Source: Punica granatum (taxonomy: Eukaryota > Streptophyta > Magnoliopsida > Myrtales > Lythraceae). From it: a DNA stretch of 64,000 nucleotides. The stretch is from positions 8,948,982-9,012,981 of the forward strand of contig NC_045134.1 of assembly GCF_007655135.1 (NCBI RefSeq). The letters run 5' to 3'. The translations under genes were made by a program, and so were the position numbers. Shown here piece after piece: positions 45,657 through 57,061 of this stretch. The notes under the pieces are model-generated. The model was not told the origin of the DNA. It saw only the letters and a list, made by a program, of their open reading frames with translations, and made no database searches. Position 1 is the first letter of the stretch, and the number at the start of each line of letters is the position of its first letter.

Positions 45657-48127
45657 CCAAGGACAAGAAGGAAATTATCGAGTTCTTACTTAATCCTGAT
45701 TTTGAGGAGAATGTTTCCGTCATCCCAATAGTGGGTTTTGGCGGCCTAGGGAAAACGACACTGGCAAGACTCGTATTCGATAATGAGAGAGCGAAGGAAT
45801 ACTTCGAATTGAAGCTCTGGGTTTGTGTGTCGACCAATTTCGACGTGGGGGATATTTTGAGGAAGATAGTACGAGAATGCATTGGTAGCCTCAACATGAA
45901 TGAATTGAGAAACTTGCTTGGAGAAGAGCTCGTTGGAAAGGATTATATGATGAAAATGACACGAGATCACATTCTGGAAAACGTACTTGCAAGGCTCACC
46001 AACATCTATAAGTTGCAAAGAAAGCTGGGGGGAAGTACTCGATGGAAAAAAGTTTTTACTTGTGTTAGATGATGCGCGGAATGAAAATCGGCGCAAGTGG
46101 TTGAAACTTTAAGGATATCTTATGAACAGTGCAAAAGTAAGAAATTGGTGACCACTCGCAATCCCGTGTGGGCAAAACTATGACTGACATATCCCATGAA
46201 TTGAGTGGCTTACCTGAGGATGAGTCATGTTCTCTGCTAATGCTAATGTCAAGGAAGCAAGAACATCAGTGGAAAAGTCAAAGTTTAGAAATGGTCGCAA
46301 ACGAAATTCTGAAGAAGTGTGCAGGAGTTTCCCTTACAATTACTACGATCGTGTAATTGTTATTATTCTCGAGAAATATGGAAGAAGATTGGTTGAAATT
46401 CAAGAATAATGATTTATCGAGAATAAATTAAGAAGAATGTGACACAATGCCATCCCTTAAGCTGAGTTATGATATTTTACCGTCACATCTGAAAAGATAC
46501 TTTCCTTATTGCAGCTTGTTTCCGAAAGATTACAGGCTAGAACCTGTGAGCTCATTCATCTTTGAATGGCGCAGGGATTTATCAAATCCCTTAGCAATAA
46601 GCAAACAATTGAAGAAACCGGCCATGATTATTTCATGGAGCTGCTTTCATTTCCTCTTCGTCCGCAGACAAAGGGTGGGAGGGGATGCGATCCTCTGTGT
46701 CAAGCCCACCGGAACCACTTGGGAATATATCTTCCCTGAAAATTCATTTTGCACCCTGAAGTTTTGAGTTTGGATCTTTTTCCCACTGAAAAGTTCATAC
46801 TGTGCCAAATAGCAACCTGCAAACAATATGATCCTTACAACTTTGGAGGATCTAAGACACTTCGATATATTATTATGAAGTTTGAGATTAAGTTATTTTT
46901 TTTTGTCCTAAATGTTGATACCGTATCAAATCACATCCATAAAGTTCATTTTTTTCTCATAACGTTTCAATTTTGACAACTTCTAAGGATCTATAATACT
47001 TTATTATGAATGGTTGTGGGTCACGGGACTAGTAAGTGGTTGTTAACTGTAGCAGTTCAATTGACATCAAGGTGGCCAATGCTCGACCTAGGCTTATTGG
47101 GTTATTGGTAATGTTGAGATTCAAAAAATCAAAACTTGGGATGTTTTCAAGATTTTTGATACCTTTGACTTGAAAAACGTAATGCAGCACATGCCTTGCC
47201 CAAGCATAAGACCACTAAGGCCTTTGCTTGAGGACCCCAAAAAACTTAGGCCTCAAGTTTAGAAAAATATGTATAATATGAGGTTATTATATTTCCCTTA
47301 ATAATAAATCATGACCCTAACTTTCCTAATAAATCTCTTTCCCAAATGGGTGGGATGGATTTCAGAAAGACAGAAGAGTACGGTCCCTGCTTCTTTTTGT
47401 TGAGGGGACAAAGGAGCTTGAGATTGGTCATTTGGACGTTTCATGTTTTACAAATATACGGGTACTGCCTCTTCAGCGTGTTAGCATGGAAAAGATATCT
47501 CGGTCAATCAGTAAACTTAAGCATCTAGGGAGCCTCGATCTCTCAAGGAATGTTCGGTCGAGGTATCTTCTGAATTGCATCGGCAGGTTGTGCAATTTGG
47601 AGACAATTTTAGAGACTGTGAGAACCTGAGAAGATTACCAAGAGGCATTACGAAGCTGGTTAATAAAGGGCAGCTTGACGTGAGTGGATGTTGGAATTTA
47701 GGATATATGCCTAGGGGGTTGGGAAGTGACTAGACTGCAGATTTTAGATGTCTTTGTGGTAGGGAAGAAATGGAACCTTAATGCTGCGAGGTTGAATGAG
47801 TTGGGCAGACTTACAGGATTGAGGCGAGAATTATGTATTCGGGGGTTGCATGGACCGGGAAGTGTCTTGGGCAAGTTGGAAGCTTCTTTCTCAATAATGA
47901 AGTTTTCCGTTCAATCGTTGGAACTACATTGGAACTACTGCATAGCTACATCCAATTCAGAAGAGGTTTTAGAAAGAATGCGACCCCATCGAGATCTTAA
48001 AAGATTGAGGATATCCGGATATGAAGGTGCTAGGTTTTCATCATGGCTTTCTCGACTGCATAGACTAGTCCAGATTGAGATTATCCATTGTACTAAATGC
48101 AGGCAACTACTGCCTCTCGAGGAATAG
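45657..48127 (+). pseudogene. CC-NBS-LRR pseudogene, truncated at both ends
   Basis: Homologous to the intact NLR from its residue about 176 (DKKEVIEFLL) onward. The coiled coil is missing; the 5' break joins duplicated flank DNA. The P-loop GFGGLGKTT is intact. Disruptions in order: an extra G near 46028 shifts frame before kinase-2; a stop at about 46110; a TAA at about 46354; a TAA at 46429-46431 where the intact gene has CAA; a one-base deletion near 46535; and a TGA at 46563-46565 in place of TGG. About 46650-47360 is unrelated DNA replacing the MHD region. LRR sequence resumes at about 47370 and stops at about 48127, so the last 375 residues or so are missing. It cannot make a working receptor. 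Confidence 0.93.
46650..47360. other. Unrelated insertion inside the NLR pseudogene
   Basis: Between two stretches that align with the intact gene lie about 700 bp with no NLR similarity, replacing about 150 bp that include the MHD motif. No terminal repeats, coding domain or target duplication were recognised. Confidence 0.6.
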
Positions 48128-51100
48128 CGTGCATCTGTAGAAGAATGAGGGATCCACACTCACTGGCACTGCCCTCTCAAAGGTCAATGCGGTTCTCATT
48201 CTCATCTTCGCACGCCTGCTTTAACATTTGTACGACTCACCTGTTTAATTGATGCTTCATTCCATAACATGTGGTCATAATTTCTTTTTTAAATAATTAA
48301 AATTAAAAATTAAAAAAGAGGAAAGGATTAATAAGACTCGTTCGCATTGTTTCATCGAGAGAGTTCAAATTGTTGTCTGTAGACCTGGCGATTATTGTTC
48401 CCGGTCGCATCTGAGTTTCTCCCTGCAGGAAATTTCCTTGACAATACTAATACATCGTTTAATGGATAGAAAAATAAGGAAGAATCTACTATCATCAATA
48501 CTCGTTTGCACTGCGTTCATTGTTCTGTTACCGAATTAAATTTTCTTTCATTTTTTTCCTGTAATTCTTCTTGTCATTCTAAATCCAGCTGAGATGAAGG
48601 CCCTTCACTGCAACCTACTTCCTGTAATTACCTCAAGCTCCTAAACTGTTGATCAATCTCGGTTGTCGAGGTTCACTTGTTTTCCACAAAGACTCTTTGA
48701 TGCTGGTCAATGAAGCTTGATCTCATCCCACTCGAGATATATATCGCACATTCGCCAATGTGAAGTTGAAGACTTATTAAATTTTATTAGTTAAATGAGT
48801 TAGTGAGATAGCGAGTTTTCTAACTAATGGTCTGTTTCATCTTCCCTCAGTTGCCTTTAATTTAAAACGGGACATTACTTCCTGTAAGCCATCGAGATCA
48901 TTTTATCCCAAGCTCACAAATTTGTCTTCCCAAGTCGAGTTTCTGGAAGATGGAGTTGCAGAATTGATGCCGGAGAGGACTGGTGTAAGATTTTTCAAAA
49001 TCCAGGATGTGTATCTAGAGGAGTGACCTCAGCTCCCATCCTTGAGTTATATGACTCCAAGAGAATACCCGTACGTGCTTTACTAAATGAAACGTTTTTC
49101 CCAGAAGATTATGAGATCACCAAATAGTTCAGTCGATTACCAATTATCGTTGTTACTCATCAAAGCAATATCATTTATTGGTCTTCAAGGCAGTCATTGG
49201 ATGGATGCAGCATGCAACAAACACTGCATGAAGCCTCGACACTGGATGATTCACGAAGGCTTGAATGTCAGCAAGGGGGAGATTAATTTGGGATCGGTGG
49301 CAGGGTCCTTAAATCAGTCCCCTCTTCTGGGATGTTTTAGAGAAGTGGCTTGGCCTAAGATTTCTCACATCCAGAAAGTACTTGGAGTCAATTATTCTGG
49401 TTCATTCATAATCAATGCCATCTCATCAAAGGTCTATGCATTTCTCATGTCTTTGTACAATTCACCTGTTTAATGAATGCTTCCTTAACTAGTGTTTATA
49501 GTTGGGAATGCTCGCATACTTTTTAACAAGATATTAAAATTAAAACAAAGTAAAATAAAAGAACAAAGGACCAATAAGACTTGCATCGTATCATCGAGAG
49601 TTCAAATTGTTGCCTGTAGATCCCGGCGATTATTGTTCCCTGTCACATCTAATTTCCGAAGTCTTTGCATTTCTGAATTGAAAAGAGTTACACACGAATT
49701 ACTTCAGTCCAATGTTTCCACTATTCTGGAATGGATTCACTGAGACGGCTTTTGAGCCAAATGTTACTGCTTATGCAATGAAGTTTCCTTTGTCTTTCCT
49801 AAACTTCTGGTAAACTCAATCTGCAGATGATATGAAGGGCCTCCTCCTCTGCTTCCTGCTTCACAGTACTTAGCTTAGGCTCTTAGACAGCTAATAATCT
49901 GATCTTTTTTTTTTCCCCCCTACTTTCTGATAGACGGATAAGCTTTCTCACTTGTTTGTTGGGGACAGAATAGTGTAACGGGAGCTTCGTTCTTTCCATT
50001 TGTTTTGTGCTTTATGTCGCTCGCACTCATTGTTCTTTGTCGATGGAGTCAGTTTTGAAGACACCAAAGCACACAACCCATCAGTTCTCTCCTGACCGTG
50101 CCTTCATGTAAAAACATTACTATGTCAATTCGCATGCTATTCTATGATGTAGTCATCATTAACGGGGTACTGTTCTTGCAGACAAACATATGAATGCATG
50201 CCCAGTTAAAAGACACGACTAACACTGCATGGAGCCTCCATTACAGGATGGTCCGTGCAAGCTTGAACATCCGCTAGAGGGAGATTGATTTGGGATCTGT
50301 GGCAGGTTCCCTTGGATTAACCTCTTACTTTTGGGATCTTTTAGAGAGAAGTGGCTTGGTGGGTTCGGTCTCCTTAACCTTTTCTATGTGGGTTCACGCA
50401 AAATTTAGACTTTGCGACGTTGCCCAACCACTCACTGTGTTGTTGATTAGTATCTTCTGGAACCTTTGAGATCCTGCCATTTTCGAACTCTGAATTTTTG
50501 TCAAAGCTCCGCCTGGAGCAACCCAACTAGACTCTCATCCCAGCTCTGTCAGTCCTGCAGTTCTGCTATCGGACTGGATATGGTATTTGAAGATAACATT
50601 CCTCCCTTACTTCTCTTTTATCCTTCACAGAAGCAAAGACAGGATCCAATTCTGCTTCAGTCTCTTTGCTGTTCAGGTGTCAGTTCTATCATCCTACCTC
50701 TCGAAAGGAAACAAACGTTCTGAATGTGAGCCGCAGAAATGTGAATTCATATTGAGAGGCATCAAAAGTATGGAATATCCGATGAATATCAGTTGACGCT
50801 TTTATTTTTATGGAGGGTTTTCATAATTTATGTTACTATTCTGCTGTAACTCCGAACCGCAGCACTCATATGGCTTGTGGTGTCTCCGCTGTCAGCTATT
50901 CATGAAGCAGGTGTACAAGCCCTTCACGAATATTTCTTTTCGGGGGTGTCCATTTTACTTTTGCTGAAGGGTGCAATTACAGGAGGTTAGGGGCTGTTGC
51001 ATTCACGCACTGCTGCTTCAATTAGTCTTCAGCATGTCCAAGAATCTATGGAAACTCCAGACTCCCCCAACTTATAAGAATCTGATCAAAGCAGGGCTTC

Positions 51101-52260
51101 CAAAATTTATGTGACTGGGAATTTGTTCAGTTAGTCTCATTATCATTCACCCGTAATGGGTACTGGTATTCCAGGGTGACTCTCTTGTAATGAATGCTCG
51201 ACGATAAGACATGACAAAGACTGCATGGAGCTCCCAGAACAGGTTCATCCAGAGAGGCTTGAATGTCACCAGTCCTGTACGACCTAAGGAATAGTAAGTT
51301 TTCTCTGGAGGAGTGATTGAATGCTTTAAAATGCTAGAAAATTCATATTCTCAGTTGTTTCAATTGAAACAGGACAGTGGACTTCCTATGTCTTCCAAAC
51401 TTCAGCATATATTCAGTGAGCTGGATAAATTTTATCTTAATCAACACTTTCAGGTACAGCTTCTTCTTTTTTGCCATCTATAACTCTTCGAATTTGGGAT
51501 TAGCGTCAGGTTCCTTAAATACATCCCGGACGCTTGTTGGTGTGAATCCCTTGCATTCCCGACTCTTAAGTTCTGCTACGACCGTGTGAATCCATTAAGG
51601 ATTGCGCACTCCTCCTCTCTTCCCCTCTCTCTTAATGGTCCCATCATCTCGTGTCTTTCAGATCCACCCCAACAAAAGCACCATGTTCCACCTAGGCCCT
51701 ACCTAGCATTCTTAGACTTTAGTAAGCCATTGAATTCTGTGCTGCAACCTGAACTTTTTTGGCAGCATTCATCTTCCAAGTTTGGAAGAAGTGGTGAAGG
51801 ATACAGTTGATTTCAATTTCTATACTTTTCTCGAACAGTGGCGAGAACTGTATATGCAAGAACAGTTCGGGCTCAGGATTTATGGTCTTAAGAGGAGATG
51901 TTCGGTGCTTGGCATTCTTATCGTAGCTTATGGTCGAGTATTGAATCATAAATATTTTCTTAATCTCATGGTTTGTAGCAATTTCTGGTCCTTCAGTGCG
52001 TCCTCTTCACATAATTATTGCTCTGCTCTGCTTGGCAGAATGGGCAATATGAATTCTGAGATACAAACTGCAACTGAAGTTTCGTAAATGCATATTGTAG
52101 AGATACTTTTGGCAAATAAGCTCACACAGCGCTCAGAATATACTTTGAAACGATTTTAAGGAAAGAGGAGTTGTTCGAATCTACGCCCATTTTGGGCCGG
52201 ATCTTGCCAGCCTCTTCTCCAATCGTGCCTGTAATTTTGGCCCGGGTCGACCTCCCCTAG
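48128..52260. repeat. NLR 3' flank (neighbourhood C), with repeated 3'-end cassettes
   Basis: Non-coding, made of repeated pieces of NLR downstream DNA. The segment starting AGGTCAATGCGG (about 48180) recurs at about 49420 (AGGTCTATGCATTTC). Fragments of the NLR C-terminal coding end lie at 48979-49024 (GGAGAGGACTGG) and 49349-49390 (CCTAAGATTTCTCACATCC). The stretch 49400-49900 tracks 37547-37930, and 50455-50960 tracks 38450-38960. The stretch 51360-51800 has matches near 39120-39250 and 40230. No functional frame was found. Confidence 0.7.
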
Positions 52261-52743
52261 GGTGGCGGTGCCCGGTGACGAGGCGACACAACCCCGTTAT
52301 CACCATCCCGCTTCAACCTCATTTTTTTTTTAAAAAAATTTCAAAATAATATAATTTTCTGAAATTTTAAAATATGTATGATATGTTTCTTTAAATTACA
52401 ATTCATATCCAATCAAAGCAAAACTTTTGCAGCCCGAAGACTATTCTATCAGTGCAGAATACAGGCGTTCTTACTCTGTAGCAGAGTACAGTGGCAGCTA
52501 ACTCCTTTCATTCTCACAAAGTATCACAATTTTTTCTTTTTTCTTTTTTTCCGGTTTCAAGGGAGAAAACTATCACAAATTGAATTGTAGCTATTTCGGA
52601 ATTCTTTTTGAAAATGGTGTTCTCAACTCAATTTGTGATATTGGCCAAAAAAAAAGATCAACTTGTGATAACTGATCCTTTTTAGACGGAGTTACAACGA
52701 ACTGCACTATTATAAAAGGAAAAAAAAAAGAATCTTTCATTTT
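52261..52743. other. Intergenic, no gene recognised
   Basis: AT-rich with poly-T/poly-A runs near 52320 and 52530. No protein or RNA gene was recognised. Confidence 0.4.
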
Positions 52744-52759
52744 GATAATAAATTATTTC

Positions 52760-52945
52760 TTTCTTTTTTGTGTGAACCCTGCTATCTGAAAGTCTAATTG
52801 AGACTCAACTAATCTAGTCGAACCGGGGTGACCCATTGAGAGATAAAACTCTTACGGCATGAATTTTCTGCATTCATAAGGACTCGCACCCGAGACCTAC
52901 TTAAGCGAAATAAACGTCGAACCACTTGAATCAAGCAACGTAGAT
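52760..52945 (-). mobile_element. tRNA-derived SINE, family 2 (copy 3), with target duplication
   Basis: A minus-strand copy of the family seen at 33380 and 42150, with the A-rich tail on the left. It is flanked by the perfect 16-bp duplication GATAATAAATTATTTC at 52744-52759 and 52946-52961, which fixes both ends and shows insertion by target-primed reverse transcription. Confidence 0.92.
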
Positions 52946-52961
52946 GATAATAAATTATTTC

Positions 52962-54542
52962 ATCATCATTAAAGAGTTCTTATTTTATGATAACCCAACT
53001 TTGATTCGTGATAATTTCTTCTACTCGAATTGAATTTATTTTATAAATTGAGTCGTCGCTATTGCAAAATTCTCAATTTTTAATTGTCTCCCTTCAATTT
53101 GTGTGTTCTCACCTTTTGAAAGGAATTCTTTTGAATTCAATTATATATATTTTTTACGGTATTTACATTTTTTTGCTGATTTCATTCAACTTTTATATAT
53201 ATATATACACTACCTTTCTTATACCAAAAACTTTTAATTTTATTTGTTTATTTAGTTGGTTGGCTATTTATCTTATATGTGTGCATAAAAAATCATAATG
53301 CAAACTCTGTTTTACCGTCTGAGTTAGTAAAACGTCTTTCTTGTTGAGAAAAAGACAGCCTAGGGGTGTAATGGTTCGGGTTGGGTCGGGTTTTCCATTT
53401 TGGGTTGGGGAAATACACCCTATTGGGGCTATTTTTCACTTAAAAAACCCGACCGCTCTCGGTTCAGGTTTTTGGGTCGGTTTACCTGAACTTACAATTA
53501 GAAAAATGAAAAGACAGAAATAACAGAGAATTAATATGGTCTCCGCTGATCTTGTGATGGTGTTGGTGAATCGGTGATGACCTTCCACGACCACACTCAA
53601 TCCGACCATCTTTCATTATCGTCCTCTCCCTCACTCCCCCTCTCAATCGATCAAAATCTAAACAAAGCAGACAAAGAGGAAAAGGAAGAGGGAGTTTTAA
53701 GTGATATCACGACCCGAAATTTCAATAACATTTTTCCTAAAATTCTAAATTTTTCAAATCGAATATTAGTCCTAATTAAATTATAATATTTCCTTCAAGA
53801 TCGGCCATAAATATATATAGAAAATCATACATCTCTAAAAAGATAAATATAACATATTTCTTACGACATCCCATGAGCAATTAAACAAAATCTTTCGGGT
53901 TGTAACTTATTACGAGTACTATATACATAGCTCTAATACTTGTAAAACATAAAGTTCTAGCTAACTATCTTCCATGCCAAACCTCGATATCAAAATGATT
54001 ATCCGGCGCAGCCTCTAACTTATCTGAAAAATAATATGCAGAGTGTGAGCTGCATCATAGTGAGCACAAGATTTCACAGTAAAATGAACTACTATTAAAT
54101 AAAAATATATTTTTAAATGACCAAAGATAACACTAGCATACCCAAGTCTGTCATTTAATTCATCAACACAACATGTTATACAATATATACAGATAATTAC
54201 TAAATGCATTCTTAAACAATCAATTATCTTTATAATCATATAGTAATATTAGAATTAACCATTAACTCAGCATCACCTAATATTCATATACTGATTAAAT
54301 CAAAATATTCTTCTTTAATAATTTATATAACTATAATATATTATTTCACAAAGGAATAGAGTACTTGTAGAAAACCTCTAGAAATATAGCAAACTGAGCC
54401 AACCCTTTAGAGTGCGGGGATTCAATCTCCACGACCCCTATTATTTGCAAGCATTAGATTAAATAATAAAAATATAGAAACATCACAAGGACTTCCAATA
54501 CCTCCTGCAATCTTCTTTAGAGCCTATTATTTTCAATATGTC

Positions 54543-54589
<47 letters not shown>

Positions 54590-56138
54590 TATTCATTATG
54601 TCAATTTCTCATCTATATCAAAACACTAGTTAAAACAATCTCCATAATTCTCATTTAAACAAACCCGATTGCTCTTTTCAATTTCAAGATAAATGAGAGA
54701 CTCATAAAAGACCAAATACATACGAGCACCAAACCATATCAAAAGCTAAAGAAGACAACCATATATCCCAAATAAATAATTAAGTAAATTCCATCTTTAA
54801 TTTACCAAACGGTCTAAACATCTTAGATAGGTACATCCACAGTCGCCTACACAATCAAATCAACACCAACACTATTTATCCCTTCCTTCTTCTTTACTTC
54901 CACTAACTGGTAGCTTCTAAATTGCCAACAAGAAGAATACAATCAAATCAACAAAGCCTGTGTCTCGTTCCCCTCTCAGTCCCTTTCCTCCTCGCTCCCT
55001 CTTTCCTCTCTTGCTACACTCTCAGCTGCCATGCCCCCATCATCCTCTCGACTCTTTGTTTCTTCTTCCTCTTCCATAACCCTAGCCCGAGCTCTCAATC
55101 GAGCTCACGTCCTTCTTCTCTACTCTGCTACATCTCGGGCAGAGCCCTCCCTCCCTCCCTCTCTCTTTCTCGCCTCCCTCCCCCCTCCCTATATGTTTCC
55201 TCATTTCCAATATCTCGTCATCAAAATTCACCTAAATAAGAACGCAATCAATTTCGAATATTCTTTATCTTGAATCTACAACCCATTAACTCAAAACAAA
55301 GGGATTCTAGTAGCTGTTCAGAAACAAGAACAAAACAGAGGAATTTTTGCTACGGTTGAAATCTGAAATTTTTTTTTCTCGTCTTTGTTCGGCTGATTTG
55401 TTGCGACCAGAGAGGGACAAAAAAGAAAGAACAGATAACTAACAAGCACCAGAGAAAGAGAGGTCGGAAGGGAAAAGGTGACCGCAAGGTGGGTTTTTCA
55501 CAGACATGCACGGAGCTTCTTATGCTTCTGCAGGTTCCTCCCGCTTCCTCCTCTCCTCCATCTCTCTCATTGGGCCTCTGTGGTTTTATTGCAGCCGAAG
55601 AGATGAAAAAGAGAAGAAAGAGAACGAATATGAAGGAAAGAAATACGAGGCGGTGGAGAAGATTCAGGTAAGAAAATAATTGGGCGGGCTTGGTGGGTTT
55701 GGCCCAAACTAATTTAATAAGCCCACATATGCTTAAAATAAATTGTGTCTCAATATAAGTTTGTGTGTGTGTGAAAATGCTGGAGAATTACATAGAGAGA
55801 AAAATCTGAGTGTGTGTGTGTGTGTGTGTGTGTCTATGATTGTTAGCGAATGCGAAGGAGGAGGCGGAGGAGACCGAGGAGATGACTGTGACTGACGTCA
55901 GCGAAGATGGGAGAGGAGGAGGATCAAGGAAAGAGATGGACTAGTGATTTAACATTTATATATATATATATATTCAGGTCGGTTGGTAACCCGAGAACCA
56001 ATAAAGGGGTTATAACCGGCCTGAATTTCAAAAAAGGTTTTTGGTTTGGGTTTTTGGTTTCGCATTACTCCGGATCGGATTGGTTCTGAGGTTGGTTCGG
56101 ATTTGGTGACGAGCTTCACTTCTCAATCACTAGCATTT
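52962..56138. other. Intergenic repeat-rich region, no gene supported
   Basis: A GGGTTGGGTCGGG-type segment at about 53370-53500 and a GGTTTGGGTTTTTGG segment at about 56035-56110 are typical of dispersed plant repeats. An (AT)n run lies at about 54546-54590 and a (GT)n run at about 55811-55833. Pyrimidine-rich frames at 54922-55273 and a short frame at 55489-55671 are low in complexity and unrecognised. A transcript leader there is possible but not supported. Confidence 0.4.
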
Positions 56139-56538
56139 TTTTTATCATTTTCATCCCTTCTCTTTCGTTGTTTTTGTCCTCAAAAGTTTTCCATTTTCAT
56201 CACTTAGGTTCTAAGGTCTCATTATCCATTACAATCGGCGGACGTGGCAATTTTTTAAATAAAAAGAAAAAATATTGTATATTAAAATAAAACAAAAATA
56301 GGAGACGGGAAGGGAGGGGGTGGGGGCGTTCCTGCCAGCCAGGGAGAGACTTCTATGTCATTGATCCAATATCATAGCTTGCAACACGTGAAATTAGTAA
56401 GTATTTTTTAGGGGAGTGACTGAATGCTCTTAAATGCTAGAAAATTCATATTCTGATCGACTGCTTCAATTCAAAACAGGACTGTGGACTTCGTATATGT
56501 ACTCTAAACTTCAGCATATATGTATATATATGCACGGT
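56139..56538. other. Intergenic with a fragment of NLR-downstream repeat
   Basis: About 56415-56525 (GAATGCTCTTAAATGCTAG, CTTCAGCATATATG) matches 51320-51415 of the NLR 3' flank. The rest is unassigned. Confidence 0.45.
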
Positions 56539-57061
56539 TGTTAGGAAAAATCACAGACCTACTTCAAACTCGGGCTCATTCGCAACTTTAAAACTTAAAC
56601 CAATGGGTTGCTAGATTACTGTCTCTTATAAACTTATGAATTTCTTCTCAACTATACCTCCAACATCTATCCTTACCATTTTCCATATAGGAGAGAAACC
56701 GTCCCGACAATTATCCCCCTTTTTGATTATGTGGAGGACTTCGAGCCGAACTTGGATACCAATTGCTAGGCCATTCACTAGCCATGAGTTCCACACTCGA
56801 GCCTTGGTGTGGTGTGAGTTTCCACGCATAGCGTGTGCACTTACTAAAGATCGTTACCTTGGGCTCTGGTACCACTTGTTAGGAAAAATTCACAGGCCTA
56901 TTTCGGACTCGGGCTCATCCGCAATTCAAAAGCTTAAGTCAATGGGTTGCTAGACTATTATCTCTTATAAACTTATGGATTTCCTCTCAACTTTTCTATG
57001 TGGGACTACCTCTAACACCTACGCTCACCATTCTCCATATAGGAGAGAAACCGTCCCAACA
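56539..57061 (-). mobile_element. TRIM retroelement (miniature LTR retrotransposon)
   Basis: Two direct repeats, 56539-56709 (171 bp) and 56877-57061 (185 bp), begin TGTTAGGAAAA and end in CCGTCCCRACA on the plus strand; the left one lacks a 14-bp stretch. Read on the minus strand, the 5' LTR is followed after two bases by TGGTACCAGAGCC, a match to the tRNA-iMet primer site. A purine tract (AAAAAGGGGGATAAT) precedes the other LTR. The internal part is only 167 bp and non-coding. No 5-bp target duplication was found, which suggests recombination between elements or decay. Confidence 0.88.

Noticed and set aside
54922..55273. Overlapping Ser/Pro/Leu-rich plus frames
   Set aside because: The composition follows pyrimidine-rich low-complexity DNA; no conserved domain is visible.
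53356..56135. A hAT-type element suggested by a TAGGGGTGTAA start and GGTTCGG words
   Set aside because: No matching inverted end (TTACACCCC) or 8-bp duplication was found at the right side.
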